A stretch of 64,000 nucleotides of DNA from Bremia lactucae (lineage: Eukaryota; Oomycota; Peronosporomycetes; Peronosporales; Peronosporaceae), in contig NW_027152196.1 in the NCBI RefSeq assembly GCF_004359215.1, positions 619,545 through 683,544 of the forward strand. The letters run 5' to 3'. This document shows, in pieces, positions 54,993-64,000 of the stretch (the first letter of the stretch is position 1; each line of letters begins with the position of its first letter). Below the pieces are notes generated by a model, which ran no database searches, had not been told where the DNA came from, and saw only the letters and a list, made by a program, of their open reading frames with translations. Position numbers and translations under genes: made by a program.

Positions 54993-54993
54993 N
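54993..54993. other. Single N at a sequence switch
   Basis: Family A linker to the left and the middle of a family B LTR to the right meet at this base. It may be a contig join. Confidence 0.8.
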
Positions 54994-55289
54994 CAGTAGT
55001 AGATAGAAGACCGTTACGGAGGAAACTGAATATATTATATACAGTTCTACTCAATTTCTATTCTGAAGCCTTTGTGTAGACTCTCAAGCTAAGTCTCCTT
55101 AGCTTCATAAAAACCTTGAGAATAGTGAAGGTAAGGTGCCCCGAAATATTACTTATGCAAAGGTACAAGGAGTGTAAGGTTGACAAGTAGCTATCAGTAC
55201 TAGTGAAAAGTGATCCGTTTCACCTGGTAGCACTTCGTAATCCGTTCAACGACCTACGCACGTTCTATCCGACAAAGACATGTTAAATG

Positions 55290-55850
55290 AAAAGTATAAA
55301 GCTTTCCAGCCCCTCAAGAAGGCTTTCACTCAACGCGTGAAGGGTTTACTCATTTAAGTTACCATGAAAGAAAAGCGATCGAAAGGATTACTCCGTTCGT
55401 AGGCGGACGAGCCGTTGACGCCATGCTTGTACACTCTTGGCAGAGATGAACAGGATCCGGCCATAGCCGAGTTCATACACCACGAGCTCGACGGGGCCTA
55501 AGAGAAAGTATCCTTGCTTCACCAGCAAGCTCTCAATGCGTGGAGGTGTTGGGAGAACAATGTACCCAACAACTGGAATTGTTGAGACAGCAGCATGTAA
55601 TCGCTGCTAAAGGGTTGACGCTTCCGCGTCGACCTGAAAGCTAAAAGATCGAAATTTTCTAAGTTTGAGGCACCCCAGTTTTAGACGATCGTAGAATTAG
55701 ACGACGCCATAGAAGCTTGCCGTATCAGGGATGATGCGACAAAGTGAAATTCGGCATGTCCAACTTAACCGGACGTGCCAAATCTTTGGCCTTGTGGCTC
55801 ATGCATCTTGACTTATTAGTCTTTGGGTCGTATGAGGTCTTTAAGATTTG
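55290..55850 (+). pseudogene. gag remnant (E14)
   Basis: Family B gag in broken frames: AIAEFIHHELDGA near 55470, the leucine/glutamine helix, and the SNLTGRAKSLALW block near 55760. It ends in the deletion junction near 55850. Confidence 0.7.
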
Positions 55851-56095
55851 GACCAGTCACCTACAATTGATGTAGCAGGTGACTTATCACCGTCACCTGC
55901 AACGGCATCAGCAGATAACATATTCTGATCGCATCCAATGGGAGTAGGAGGTGACGTATTACCCACAGTAGACGCGGAAGCATCTACTGAAACAATTGCA
56001 TTACTAACAGCTACACTAATCCGTGCAGCTACCAGCTTTGCGGCCTCACGGGCTACGCGCACAGACTTTTTGTCACCATATAGATTTCTGAACAA
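55841..56095 (-). pseudogene. Antisense ORF N-terminus (E14)
   Basis: 84 open codons starting with ATG: KSVRVAREAAKLVAARISVA, VSNAIVSVDASASTVGNTSP, then a Ser/Asp-rich tail with DGDKSPATS, also seen in E8. It starts 113 bp from the polypurine tract and runs away from the 3' LTR. Truncated at the deletion junction. No known domain. Confidence 0.5.
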
Positions 56096-56207
56096 ATATC
56101 AATAATGCGATGATTCGGAAACTTAATTAATTCAATAAGGAGAAAATACAGGGAAAGACATAATACCAATTTCTGTCACCCTAAAACTTCACTATAGCGA
56201 CTGTTGG

Positions 56208-56221
56208 TTGGGAGGGGGTGA
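56208..56221 (+). promoter_or_regulatory. Polypurine tract of E14
   Basis: TTGGGAGGGGGTGA immediately before the 3' LTR start (TGTAATGGGG at 56222). Confidence 0.7.
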
Positions 56222-56734
56222 TGTAATGGGGTGTTTCGCCACATAAGCATTATTCCTATAAGAGGAATAATACGTGTTGTTACCTATGAGAGGAAAATAA
56301 ATAAAGAAGTACAGAACTATTGTCTTTATTAATTTGACTTAAATTGGTCTAATGTTACCAAATTTGGTAATATTAATGCAATATGGCATTAGCTCTATTG
56401 ATTAGTAGATTTAAGTCTAAATCAACTCCGCCAATCGTTAAAAGTTACGACTGTGCGGTGAGCAAGGAGACGCCATAATTAGTTAGTTATTAATATAATA
56501 AGTTCAATTGTCGATATAAGATCGTAACGTAGGAAACTAAATACAGTTATACAGTTTTACTTTTGCTCTATTATAAAGCTTTACCCTAGAGACTATAAAG
56601 GTAATCCCCCTTAACTTCATAGAAATCTTCCTTTGTACCTTTGTGAAGTGAAGTTTCGAGGGACCTCACCTTCACTGTAATCAGCGTAAGGTTGAATGTA
56701 CATACCAAGTGGTAGTGAAAGGTGCCCCGTTACA
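56222..56734 (+). repeat. LTR family B, 3' LTR of E14
   Basis: TGTAATGGGGTGTTTCG to CCCCGTTACA, 513 bp. Preceded by a polypurine tract and not followed by a primer-binding site, as expected for a 3' LTR. Confidence 0.85.
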
Positions 56735-56984
56735 CGATCGGTCATAATGAAAACAAACACGCAACCACGGCAGCACCGAGAACGGCTTTCCAAAATGTGA
56801 TTTGTAAGCCAGTGTCACTTAAAACTGAACGGATTGTGATGTGTATCATGTGACTAAAAGCGACCGAAAAGAGAGTAAAATTAAACCCATGTATAATGTA
56901 TCTTACGTAGAACCAATAATACCGCCACTATGTCGACCAATTTAATTAGCTTACACTGACTAGCAAATCAGAAATGTTTTGTCT

Positions 56985-57103
56985 GTGGCAATAATCAAAC
57001 GCATGTGGCAATAGTCAACACGTCAGTGGCAATAGTCAACACGTCTGTGGCAATAGTCAACGCGTCAGTGGCAATAGTCAACACGTCTGTGGCAATAGTC
57101 GCA
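56985..57103. repeat. Five to six 21-bp tandem repeats beside a possible transposon end
   Basis: The unit GTGGCAATAGTCAACACGTCT repeats with small changes. The last unit runs into GTGGCAATAGTCGCACCC, whose reverse complement GGGTGCGACTATTGCCAC has the look of a terminal inverted repeat with subterminal repeats. No matching second end was found. 56735-56984 has no recognised gene. Confidence 0.75.
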
Positions 57104-57172
57104 CCCTAATATTATGTGAAACGGGACAATCACTGCCAGACGCGGCGCTGATCGAGAAACGATGAGTATTAC

Positions 57173-57562
57173 TCTAACGAAGTATCGTTACAATTAATTA
57201 ACCCTTTAAGGTTGTTAATAAATATATTATCTAAAAAGTAGATAATATTTTAAGAATATTACTTTACATACTGACATTAGTAAAGCTTTTTCATTAGTAG
57301 ATATAGGCCTTTCAATATTCTTGCTCCGCGGTCCAGTAAGCACTGAACGAGCGAAAAGAGACAGATAACACTTTGTTACATGTTTTGTATTAGTATATGA
57401 TTAAGTTAGTAAAAAGCAGAAGAGCTTAATTATATTAAATATAGTGTGCCTTTAACTCTTTTATAAAGAAAGCGTTTTAAAGAGAGTCTTCCTCTCCACG
57501 TATTTGTGTACGCGACGTTTGGCACCGCTTGAAGCAGTACAAGTCGGCAGTGCCCCGTTAGA
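57173..57562 (+). repeat. LTR family A, 5' LTR of E12
   Basis: TCTAACGAAGTATCG (mutated start) to CCCCGTTAGA, about 390 bp, shortened. Followed by the primer-binding site TGGTAGCACTT at 57565. Confidence 0.85.
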
Positions 57563-57612
57563 CCTGGTAGCACTTTGTAGTCCGTCCAAGAACCACAGCT
57601 CTATCATCTTAA

Positions 57613-58720
57613 ATGGACATGTCAGATGATAATGGAAATACGCATGCGTTTCGCGTGATAGCTACTCCTTTTTAAGAGATATAGAAAGGAGTGCAGTCGA
57701 ACGGATGAGTTCGACCGTAGGGAACGATGCCATCCTGGCCATGCTGTCCAGTTAGGACAGAGATGCCCTCTATTCAGTCATCGCCAAGTTCATATAACAT
57801 GAGCTTGACAAGGCGAAAGAGAAGATGGCCTTGCTTTATCAGCAAGGTTCCCAACAGGCAGAACTGTTGAGGTTACAACAGGTACAAATCCCTGTACCTG
57901 GGATGATGCACACGCGTCGTCCCGAAACCTTAAAGATTGAAACCTTTAGTATGGAAAAGTCGAAAAAGACCCCCTCTTAAGATGGCTTGTCGAGTTGGAC
58001 GATGCCATAAGGGCTCGCACCATCATCAACGAGCAAATGCAATTCGCATTTGCTCGGACAAATTTTGCAGGTTGTGCCGAAACTTGGGCACTAGGCCTTA
58101 AGTTGCGCGACCCATATGTCTTTGGGTCATTAGAGGCGGTTCAAACAGACGTATGAACCGTCTAGGGCTGAGTTCAGAGCTCGATCAGAGCTTTTGAATC
58201 TCAAGCGAGGAAGCGTGATGCTCACGATTATGCCCAGCACATAGGACGCACAGCGAGTTGTATTACAAATAACCCAGTTCATGAACACACGATGATTACG
58301 GTGTTCATGCAAGGTCTTATGGATGGTCCCGTAAAGACCTACCTGTTCCGCTTGGAACTAGATACGCTTGAAGAAGCAATATCCGTTGCGGAACAGGAGG
58401 ACTTTAGCTTGAGACAGGCTCAAGCTAGTTCGTCATCATCTCGTCCTCCAAGACGACGCGAACTGGGAGGTCCAGAACCTGTGGACCTCTCCTATGTCAA
58501 AAGTGAGAAACCTCGTTTTTTGAACAACAAGCGATTACAGAAATGCAATCGCTGTCAAATGATAGGACACTACGCTCAGGAGTGTAGTGCTCCACGCCCA
58601 GTACCGAGAGGTACTGAACGTAAACATGGACCGAATGCCAATGGGCAACGGTCGCGGGTCCGACGCTATTGCGAATTCGCAACAGCGAGGTGGACCCCTA
58701 AAAAACAGTCGGGGCAGTAG
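57613..58720 (+). pseudogene. gag (E12)
   Basis: ATG at 57613 as in E4. The first two thirds are frameshifted. 58292-58720 is open and carries LFRLELDTLEEAISVAEQED, a Ser-rich/RRRELGG spacer and the zinc knuckle CNRCQMIGHYAQEC. Nearly identical to E11 here. Confidence 0.85.
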
Positions 58721-58770
58721 GGGCGCAACGCCCTACTGATCCAGTAACCTCAAGAGAATTTGCAAATCTC

Positions 58771-59413
58771 TTGACTAAAGTTGCTTCAGACACACAATCA
58801 TTACGTGTCTCTGCACCTGATGATGAGGTATTCGTCATCACCTTGAAATTAAAAGGGACAAATGATTTGTCACTTAGAGCCCTAGTGGACTGTGGAGCGT
58901 CGAATAACTTTATTCGTCGCCAGTCACTTGAGGGTCGTAGGGCTCAAATATTGTGAGCGCGACATCCCTCTAACGGGGATGACGGTGCGTCTTGCGACAG
59001 GCGCATCGATAACAGTAATGAAAGGCGAAGGGATACTTCACAACACGTTAAAGAATTTCCAGTACGATGATGATTTTTTCGTACTGGATATGGATGACAA
59101 ATTTGATGTCATCCTAGGTTTACTTTGGCTCAGGAAATATGACCCAATAATCAGCAGGCAGCATCGATCCGTAAAGATGCCTGCCACTTGTTTATCAGAT
59201 GACTATCTGATGAACGTCTTGGAGCGTCGACAAGCGTGTGGATATACTACGAGTGAGTGCGATGGCCTCACTTGTGGTATGGTCGTTAGTACGACTGCAC
59301 AAGATCACAGTGTGATTACTAACCACCCTCTGGAGTCAGCTTCCGGTGGCTGTGAGGCACACGCAGCGCCGAAGGTCCACCACTCGAAGAGGGTCGAGTG
59401 GATTGAGACATGA
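58771..59413 (+). pseudogene. Aspartic protease (E12)
   Basis: The active site LVDCGASNNFIRRQSL is intact in the first frame (58771-58956). An extra G near 58945 shifts the frame, and VRLATGASITVM with DKFDVILGLLWLRKYDP continues in 58892-59413. One lesion separates active site and flap from the C-terminal half. Confidence 0.85.
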
Positions 59414-59646
59414 ATGTACGCCTGGCAGCGACATTCAAGGAGTGAACGGTTGCCCCAAAGGGACAACACGATGATCCTAGGTCGAGTAGAGAGTCGACCG
59501 TGGAGGACCCGACTGTGATAGCGCAATCACAGTCGGAAGACTTTGAGGGAAGAAGTCCCCACGTACTTGAGGATAAATCTCCTCAAATAGTAAATGCTGA
59601 AGTGACCAGACTTCAGCATGCCGAGGGATCAATCCCTCGGTAGACT

Positions 59647-60830
59647 GTGGATAATTCCCAGGAAGAAACCGAGACATTGAATGTCTTGGTTAATGACGGA
59701 TCAGGAGTAGGCGCTTATACTCTTGATCTGTATGAACCTCCGAAGTTAACTTCGGAGATAACTCAATTCCTAACCCTAGAACTCAAGCGGTTCTTGAGAG
59801 ATCTGCATAGTTGTAAAATCAAGCAGATCTGCGTACTCGTCACCGATGACGATTACGTGACCGATATTCGGTCAGCGGGAATTTTGCAGAGAACAAACGG
59901 GTTCTCAGCAGCTCTTTGATGGACGAAAGTGTCCTCGATATGAAGACTCGGATTGAGAAATATACTACTCAATCCTGGGAGTCACTTAAGACGAATCCTT
60001 TATATAAGGATTTGATTGAATTCTGGGATGCATTCCCTAAAACAGCTCCATGCGAATTGCCTAAGGATAAAGGCACTCGACATGAGATCGAGCTCAAACC
60101 GGACTCGAAGTGCTGTGTCATGAAGCAGTGGCCACTGCTCGTGAACAAGTACTTAACCGATAAATTCTTTATTGATCGATTAAAGCAGGCCATGTGAGGG
60201 AGTCAACGTCGCCACATAGCTCTTCGAACTTCTGGGTGCGAAAGGCCATAGGAGGGTGGCGGATAGTGCAAGCGTTCAATAAACTGAACGCTGCAACGGT
60301 TCCGGCTCAAACGCCAATACCTAGAAAAGACGTAATCATAGATGGTATGTTTGGGAGTACAATTTTTTCGTCTATGGATCTGATGGATGGATTTTAGCAG
60401 ATCCTTATGCGTGAACGGGACATCCTGTGCACAGCAGTGAGCACTCCCAGCGGGATGCTCTGGGAATGGCTAGTAATGCCACAGGGGCTTAGCAAGGCCC
60501 GTGCGAGATTCAACAGATGGGTAACGAATCAGTTGAGACCGGTGCGATAATTCCCACCGAATTACTTCGACAATATATTCGTCCATAGCCGGGCTACGGA
60601 CAGAAAGACGGACATGGAAATTCATGAAACTCACGCTCGTCAGGTTCTTACACTTATGCGAAAGCATAAGTTGTACGCAAATCTCAAGAAGTGTATATTC
60701 GCTGCAAGCGAAATACCATTTCTTGGGTGCATCGTCGGTAAACACGGCGTGCGCTTTGATCCCGAAAAGATCAAGGCAATCACCGACTGGCCAGTTCTAG
60801 TCGATGTCAAGGAGTTTAGAAGGTTCCTTG
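59647..60830 (+). pseudogene. Linker and reverse transcriptase (E12)
   Basis: Linker 59647-59919; RT N-terminus 59916-60197 (KTRIEKYTTQSWESLKTNPL, TRHEIELKPDSKCCVMKQWP); NKLNAATVPAQTPIPRKDVI and FSSMDLMDGF at 60270-60397, then a stop (TAG in FYQIL). The catalytic box at 60560-60580 reads YFDN, second Asp lost. Thumb and connection from 60614 are open: SEIPFLGCIVGKHGVR, FRRFLGLAAYLHKYSRNYAE. Confidence 0.9.
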
Positions 60831-61400
60831 GATTAGCGGCGTACTTGCACAAGTACTCCCGCAATTATGCCGAGATGACAGTTCATATTTCTCGTCTCTT
60901 TAAAAAAGACGAGAAATGGTTATGGAACGCTAATTGTCAGCGTTCCTTTGAAGGTATCAAGCAAAGCTTGATGCTATCGCCCATCTTGGCGATTGCAGAT
61001 CAAGACAGACCGTTCCATGTGGTCTGTGACCCCAGCGATTTCGTAATTTGCTATGCTTTAACGCAATACGATAAAGACGGCGCGGAGCGCGCCGTCTGTT
61101 ACCAATCGCTTCAGCTGCAACCAGCTGAGCGCAATTACCCAGTACATGACAAGGATATCCTTGTCATGGAATATACACTGGCTAAGTTTAGGGTCCATCT
61201 CTTTGGAGATAGACCGTTAATCGTATATACGGACCATGCGTCATTACGCACGGCCGTAAATAACCCACACCTCTCGCAATGAATGGCGAGGTGGCTGTCC
61301 TTCTTCGCGAGTACAATTTCTCCGTGGAATATAAACCAGGACGACTTAATGTCGTCGCAAATGGGTTATCACACCGACCTGATTTCGAGCTGGCTGCGCA
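60831..61400 (+). pseudogene. RNase H (E12)
   Basis: In one frame with the RT thumb to 61282: FHVVCDPSDFVICYALTQYD (first Asp kept), CYQSLQLQPAERNYPVHDKD, FRVHLFGDRPLIVYTDHASL. A stop follows at PHLSQ, then EYKPGRLNVVANGLSHRPDF in the next frame (the family's final Asp in ADALSRRPD is Asn). Confidence 0.9.
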
Positions 61401-61848
61401 TTCCAACAGTGAAAACAATCCCACTGTTGCAACACCCATTTCAAGTGTTCTATCATCAACCTTGGTTGAGGACATAAAGAAAGCCTACGGAGAAGATAAC
61501 GACCTTCTGCGTTTAATGGATAATCTGATGAATATGTCCGATAAATATTTTAGAGATTTACCGGCTTTATATCGGTCATTTAATCCTGGACCCGCCAGTA
61601 TCAGTTCGTGCGCAAGTACATTCGTGCTTGCGAGGTATGTCAACGGGTGAAGCCTAGCCCTTCATCCCGTGCACCTCTCCAACCTCTATAGTTTCCGGCC
61701 GAATGTTGGCAGTCCGAATCTATAGACTTCGTCTTCGGGAAATCCGAAGACGATCACAAAAACAATGTAATCCTTGTTTTGGTAGACAGATTCAGCAAGA
61801 TGGTACATCTTGCTGCAGTACCAGAGTCGATCGTGTTGCGTTCAAATA
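61401..61848 (+). pseudogene. Integrase start (E12)
   Basis: After a linker, 61560-61600 moves with a deletion of the HHCC domain to the VRKYIRACEVCQRVKPSPSS block (61598-61655). Then comes SIDFVFGKSEDDHKN with the first catalytic Asp and VDRFSKMVHLAAVPESI (61779-61829). Truncated by E13. Confidence 0.85.
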
Positions 61849-62022
61849 AAACGCCCGACCAATACAAGGCGGAATTCCTGCGCCGCATTCATCCGCAATA
61901 CGATGCGATGAAACAGCGGTCGCAGCGAATTAATTTCGTTCGCTTGAGTGTAGAAGAAATCATGGGCGGTACTGTACCCCCTGTTTCTTCTCACAACGCT
62001 ACTTCTGCTAGTCCATTTGAGA

Positions 62023-62226
62023 CTAGCGAAGAGGCCTCAGCTGGTGCTCCTTATCATAGGCAGCCACCAAGCCGGGCACATCAATACGTATGGTATCGAT
62101 CGGTTCCCAAGAGTCAAAACTCTTCGGGTAACCTTTCCATTGGACGAGGATCTGATACCCTTGCCTCACGGAGCGGTGGACAAGCAACCTTCTAACAAGA
62201 AAGCCTTGATTCCCAACCCCATTCAT
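62023..62226 (-). pseudogene. Chromodomain (E13)
   Basis: GYQILVQWKGYPKSFDSWEP then IRIDVPGLVAAYDKEHQLRP: a well preserved chromodomain with the aromatic residues Tyr, Trp and Trp in place. Chromodomains of chromoviruses direct integration to modified histones; here it is the C-terminal end of integrase. Confidence 0.9.
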
Positions 62227-62698
62227 CAGTGCAGGCGGTGCCCGAAAGGAGTGGCGATCTCGCCCACCTACTGCGGCTGCCTTACACTCGTCCGCTCAGC
62301 CACAGGCGTTAAGCGCTGCTGAACGACCTATTGGGGATCCCGAGGGTCAAATCTCGCGACTGACCTCGAATCTTGTTGATGTCCGAGCGAAGGCTCGTCA
62401 GGGTTATGAGCGTCTGAAGACTCGCTTGGATCTCTTTGAAAGGATTATGCTGAAAGATCCGCGTTACTCACGTGATGTAATGCTGAGGGATCCGCAGCAC
62501 TCATGTGATGTCCCTCGCTCTCCCAGTCCTGTCCGTGGTGGGAGGCGTCGGTCGGATAGCTTTTCGCCTTCACCGCCCCCCACACCGAACGATGCTATAC
62601 TCACAGTCGGCGTCACCATCGGTCTCCTTAGACGGATGTTGTGTTTAGGTGACCCACGTAAAATACGGGGTGCGTCTTCATATACGGGGGAAGAGTGA
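62205..62698 (+). other. Long plus-strand frame opposite the E13 integrase linker
   Basis: About 160 codons are open from a stop near 62203 to the stop at 62696. It reads like a protein: GQISRLTSNLVDVRAKARQG, YERLKTRLDLFERIMLKDPR, then a Ser/Pro/Arg-rich tail with SPSPVRGGRRRSDSFSPSPP. It occupies the same place as the coiled-coil part of the antisense ORF in E8 (between chromodomain and integrase C-terminus). A shadow of a low-complexity sense linker is the alternative. Confidence 0.35.
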
Positions 62699-62797
62699 AC
62701 CTATAATATAGGTCTCTATCCTCTTCTAACCGTAAAGGGCCCAATAAAATGCGGCAACAACTTTGTAGTACCTCCAGGTAGTACAGACATTGCATTT

Positions 62798-63720
62798 TTA
62801 GGTAGGGTAGCCGTACTTAATAGTACTTTTCAACCACTCTAAAGCGTTCATTATTTTGCGACCATTTCGGTCCGCATATTCGTTTTGCTTGTCCTGTGCG
62901 CTGGCCATTGCGTCACGGACTTTACGTGTGATGGCTAATCGCTCATCCACAAAGCGTTGAGCCTCGCTCACGCTTTTAGCATCAAACTCGCCTATGATAC
63001 CGCCAAGAGGTCGGTCAGAAGGCGTAGTTTTATTGACCACTGCTAAACTGGCAGGGCCACTAGGGCAAGTTCCAGTCGTTGAGATGATGCTCTCATGGAT
63101 CATCGTCATATTGACGAAACTATGTCCCTCTTTCGCACCGAGCATAGGTAGGGGCCCTCTACCACTAAGACTCGACCTGCGCACAAACGAGACTGGCGTC
63201 TGAGGATGGCGCAGTCCGTTAACATAAAACGGTGTCTTACCCGTACTGGCCTGGACACTGTTATTTATAGCGAACTCCACAAAGGGCAATTGCTTGCTCC
63301 ACTCTTTGGGAGTTGCTATAGTGCGTAAGACATCCGCCACGACCCGATTGGCACGTTCTGTTTGGCCATCGGTCTGGGGATGATCTGCGGTCGACATGTG
63401 GAGCTTGCTACCAAGCAGCTCAAACACATGTCGCCAAAAACCAGACGTAAAACGAGGATCCCGGTCCGATACTATGGACTCGGGCATCCCGTGTAGTCGG
63501 TAAACATGATCCAGGAACAAGAGAGCTGCCTCCTTGCCTGCGATCGATGTTTAACATGGTGCTAAATGCACCATTTTGCTCAGTATGTCCATTTTTATAG
63601 GTGTGGCAACCAAAATTCATCTGGCACTCGGAAGAATATCTTTTCACGGCCTAGATGTTCAATAGATGGCGCATCATGAAGCTCGTGAAATATTATCAGC
63701 TTGAGATCTGTCTCATGAGG
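62798..63720 (-). pseudogene. Integrase (E13)
   Basis: Zinc domain at 63600-63720: FHELHDAPSIEHLGREK. The core continues in one frame from about 63590 with LSKMVHLAPC, a stop at 63551-63553, then GKEAALLFLDHVYRLHGMPE, SIVSDRDPRFTSGFW (second Asp) and TDGQTERANRVVADVLR (Glu). FAINNSVQASTGKTPFYVNG follows, and the frame runs to 62798. The first Asp region (VDRLSKM) is damaged. The C-terminal GPY-type segment LLPHFIGPFTV is at 62715-62745 in another frame. Confidence 0.9.
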
Positions 63721-64000
63721 CACATAGACTCTTAAGGGATTACAAGGTGACAGATGATGCCATAACATGTCATGCTGTACCTAAAGCGATTTAGCTTAGC
63801 TTTTAGATGCGACGGAAGGGAAACTATTCGTCTACCAAAGTGATCCAACAGTAGGCGACAGTGGTCATCCTGACTGTAGCTCTCTTTTATCTCCGAGACC
63901 AATGAGCTCGTCACGTGGTATGCTATCATAGCTGCCAACGTCGACGGCTGAAATTGTGCTTTCGCACTAGACACACTTTCCTGGTGTCTAGCCTCGAAGT

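Larger units (their letters stand above)
54994..56734 (+). mobile_element. Family B element E14, internally deleted but with both ends
   Basis: 5' LTR part 54994-55222, primer-binding site 55225-55235, gag start to about 55850, then a direct join to the antisense ORF N-terminus (minus strand), polypurine tract 56208-56221, and 3' LTR 56222-56734. All of protease, RT, RNase H and integrase is missing. Confidence 0.75.
57563..61848 (+). mobile_element. Family A Ty3/gypsy element E12, the most complete copy
   Basis: Gag, protease, RT, RNase H and the first part of integrase follow in order with relatively few lesions. It is cut in the integrase core at about 61848, where the inverted element E13 begins. 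Pol has the order typical of Ty3/gypsy (integrase last). Confidence 0.9.
61849..64000 (-). mobile_element. Chromodomain-containing Ty3/gypsy element E13 (inverted)
   Basis: Minus strand from the window end downward: RNase H-integrase linker (63732-63974), integrase zinc domain, core, C-terminus, linker, chromodomain, then a junction with E12 at about 61849. No LTR is seen in the window. Integrase is better preserved than in other copies. Confidence 0.85.

Noticed and set aside
56985..57103. Possible CRISPR-like array
   Set aside because: The repeats are contiguous 21-bp units without spacers, in a eukaryotic, transposon-rich context.

Overview
The window looks like a repeat-rich piece of an oomycete genome (Phytophthora or downy-mildew type). 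Three things support this: secreted proteins resembling the oomycete XEG1-type glycoside hydrolase 12 (GH12) family; an oomycete-style core promoter (TCATT + spacer + CAATTT) just upstream of each of those genes; and dense nests of decayed Ty3/gypsy elements with chromodomains. No bacterial operon, rRNA or CRISPR array was seen. Nearly all coding sequence outside the three GH12-like genes is broken by stops and frameshifts.

Host genes. There are three intact single-exon GH12-like genes, all on the minus strand: 8935-9645, 34600-35316 and 39313-40029. The last two lie in a ~2.3 kb direct duplication (33343-35650 and 38067-40366). Each carries a signal peptide, and each has lost a different catalytic position of the fold. 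A conserved upstream block, here called unit X, is present at 7890-8262, 10380-10715, 15769-16345 and 35600-35905, and as a stub near 40310-40366. This suggests an old tandem GH12 array cut apart by retrotransposons and assembly gaps. A tRNA-Arg(ACG) lies at 31148-31220.

Retroelements. Three LTR families recur. Family A begins TGTAACGGGGTGTATCG (11245, 14621, 36186, 47300 inverted, 52146, 57173). Family B begins TGTAACGGGGTGTCC and is followed by runs of AGAGGAA (7091, 16372, 32119, 40895, 48000, 48437, 54994, 56222). Family C begins TGCAACGGGC and ends CCCGCCTACA (14341, 24165, 33263, 36892, 38067, 41454). All three use a primer-binding site starting TGGTAGCAC. Internal regions encode gag with a zinc knuckle, aspartic protease, reverse transcriptase (RT), RNase H, integrase and sometimes a chromodomain. 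The fullest copy is 57173-61848. A Ty1/copia fragment is at 24690-25260 and a MULE transposon (48664-51768) is nested in a family B LTR.

Layout: 1-7.6 kb decayed gypsy copies; 7.9-10.7 kb GH12-like gene 1 and unit X; 11.2-15.7 kb families A and C; 16.4-22.4 kb a family B element; 22.6-25.3 kb family C and copia; 25.6-30.6 kb an inverted family B element with an antisense ORF; 31.1 kb tRNA; 33.3-40.4 kb the duplicated GH12 block; 40.4-47.3 kb family B; 47.3-52.1 kb nested LTRs and the MULE; 52.1-64 kb families A and B and a chromodomain-integrase element. Gaps: 15669-15768, 33163-33262, 37109-38066, and one N at 54993.
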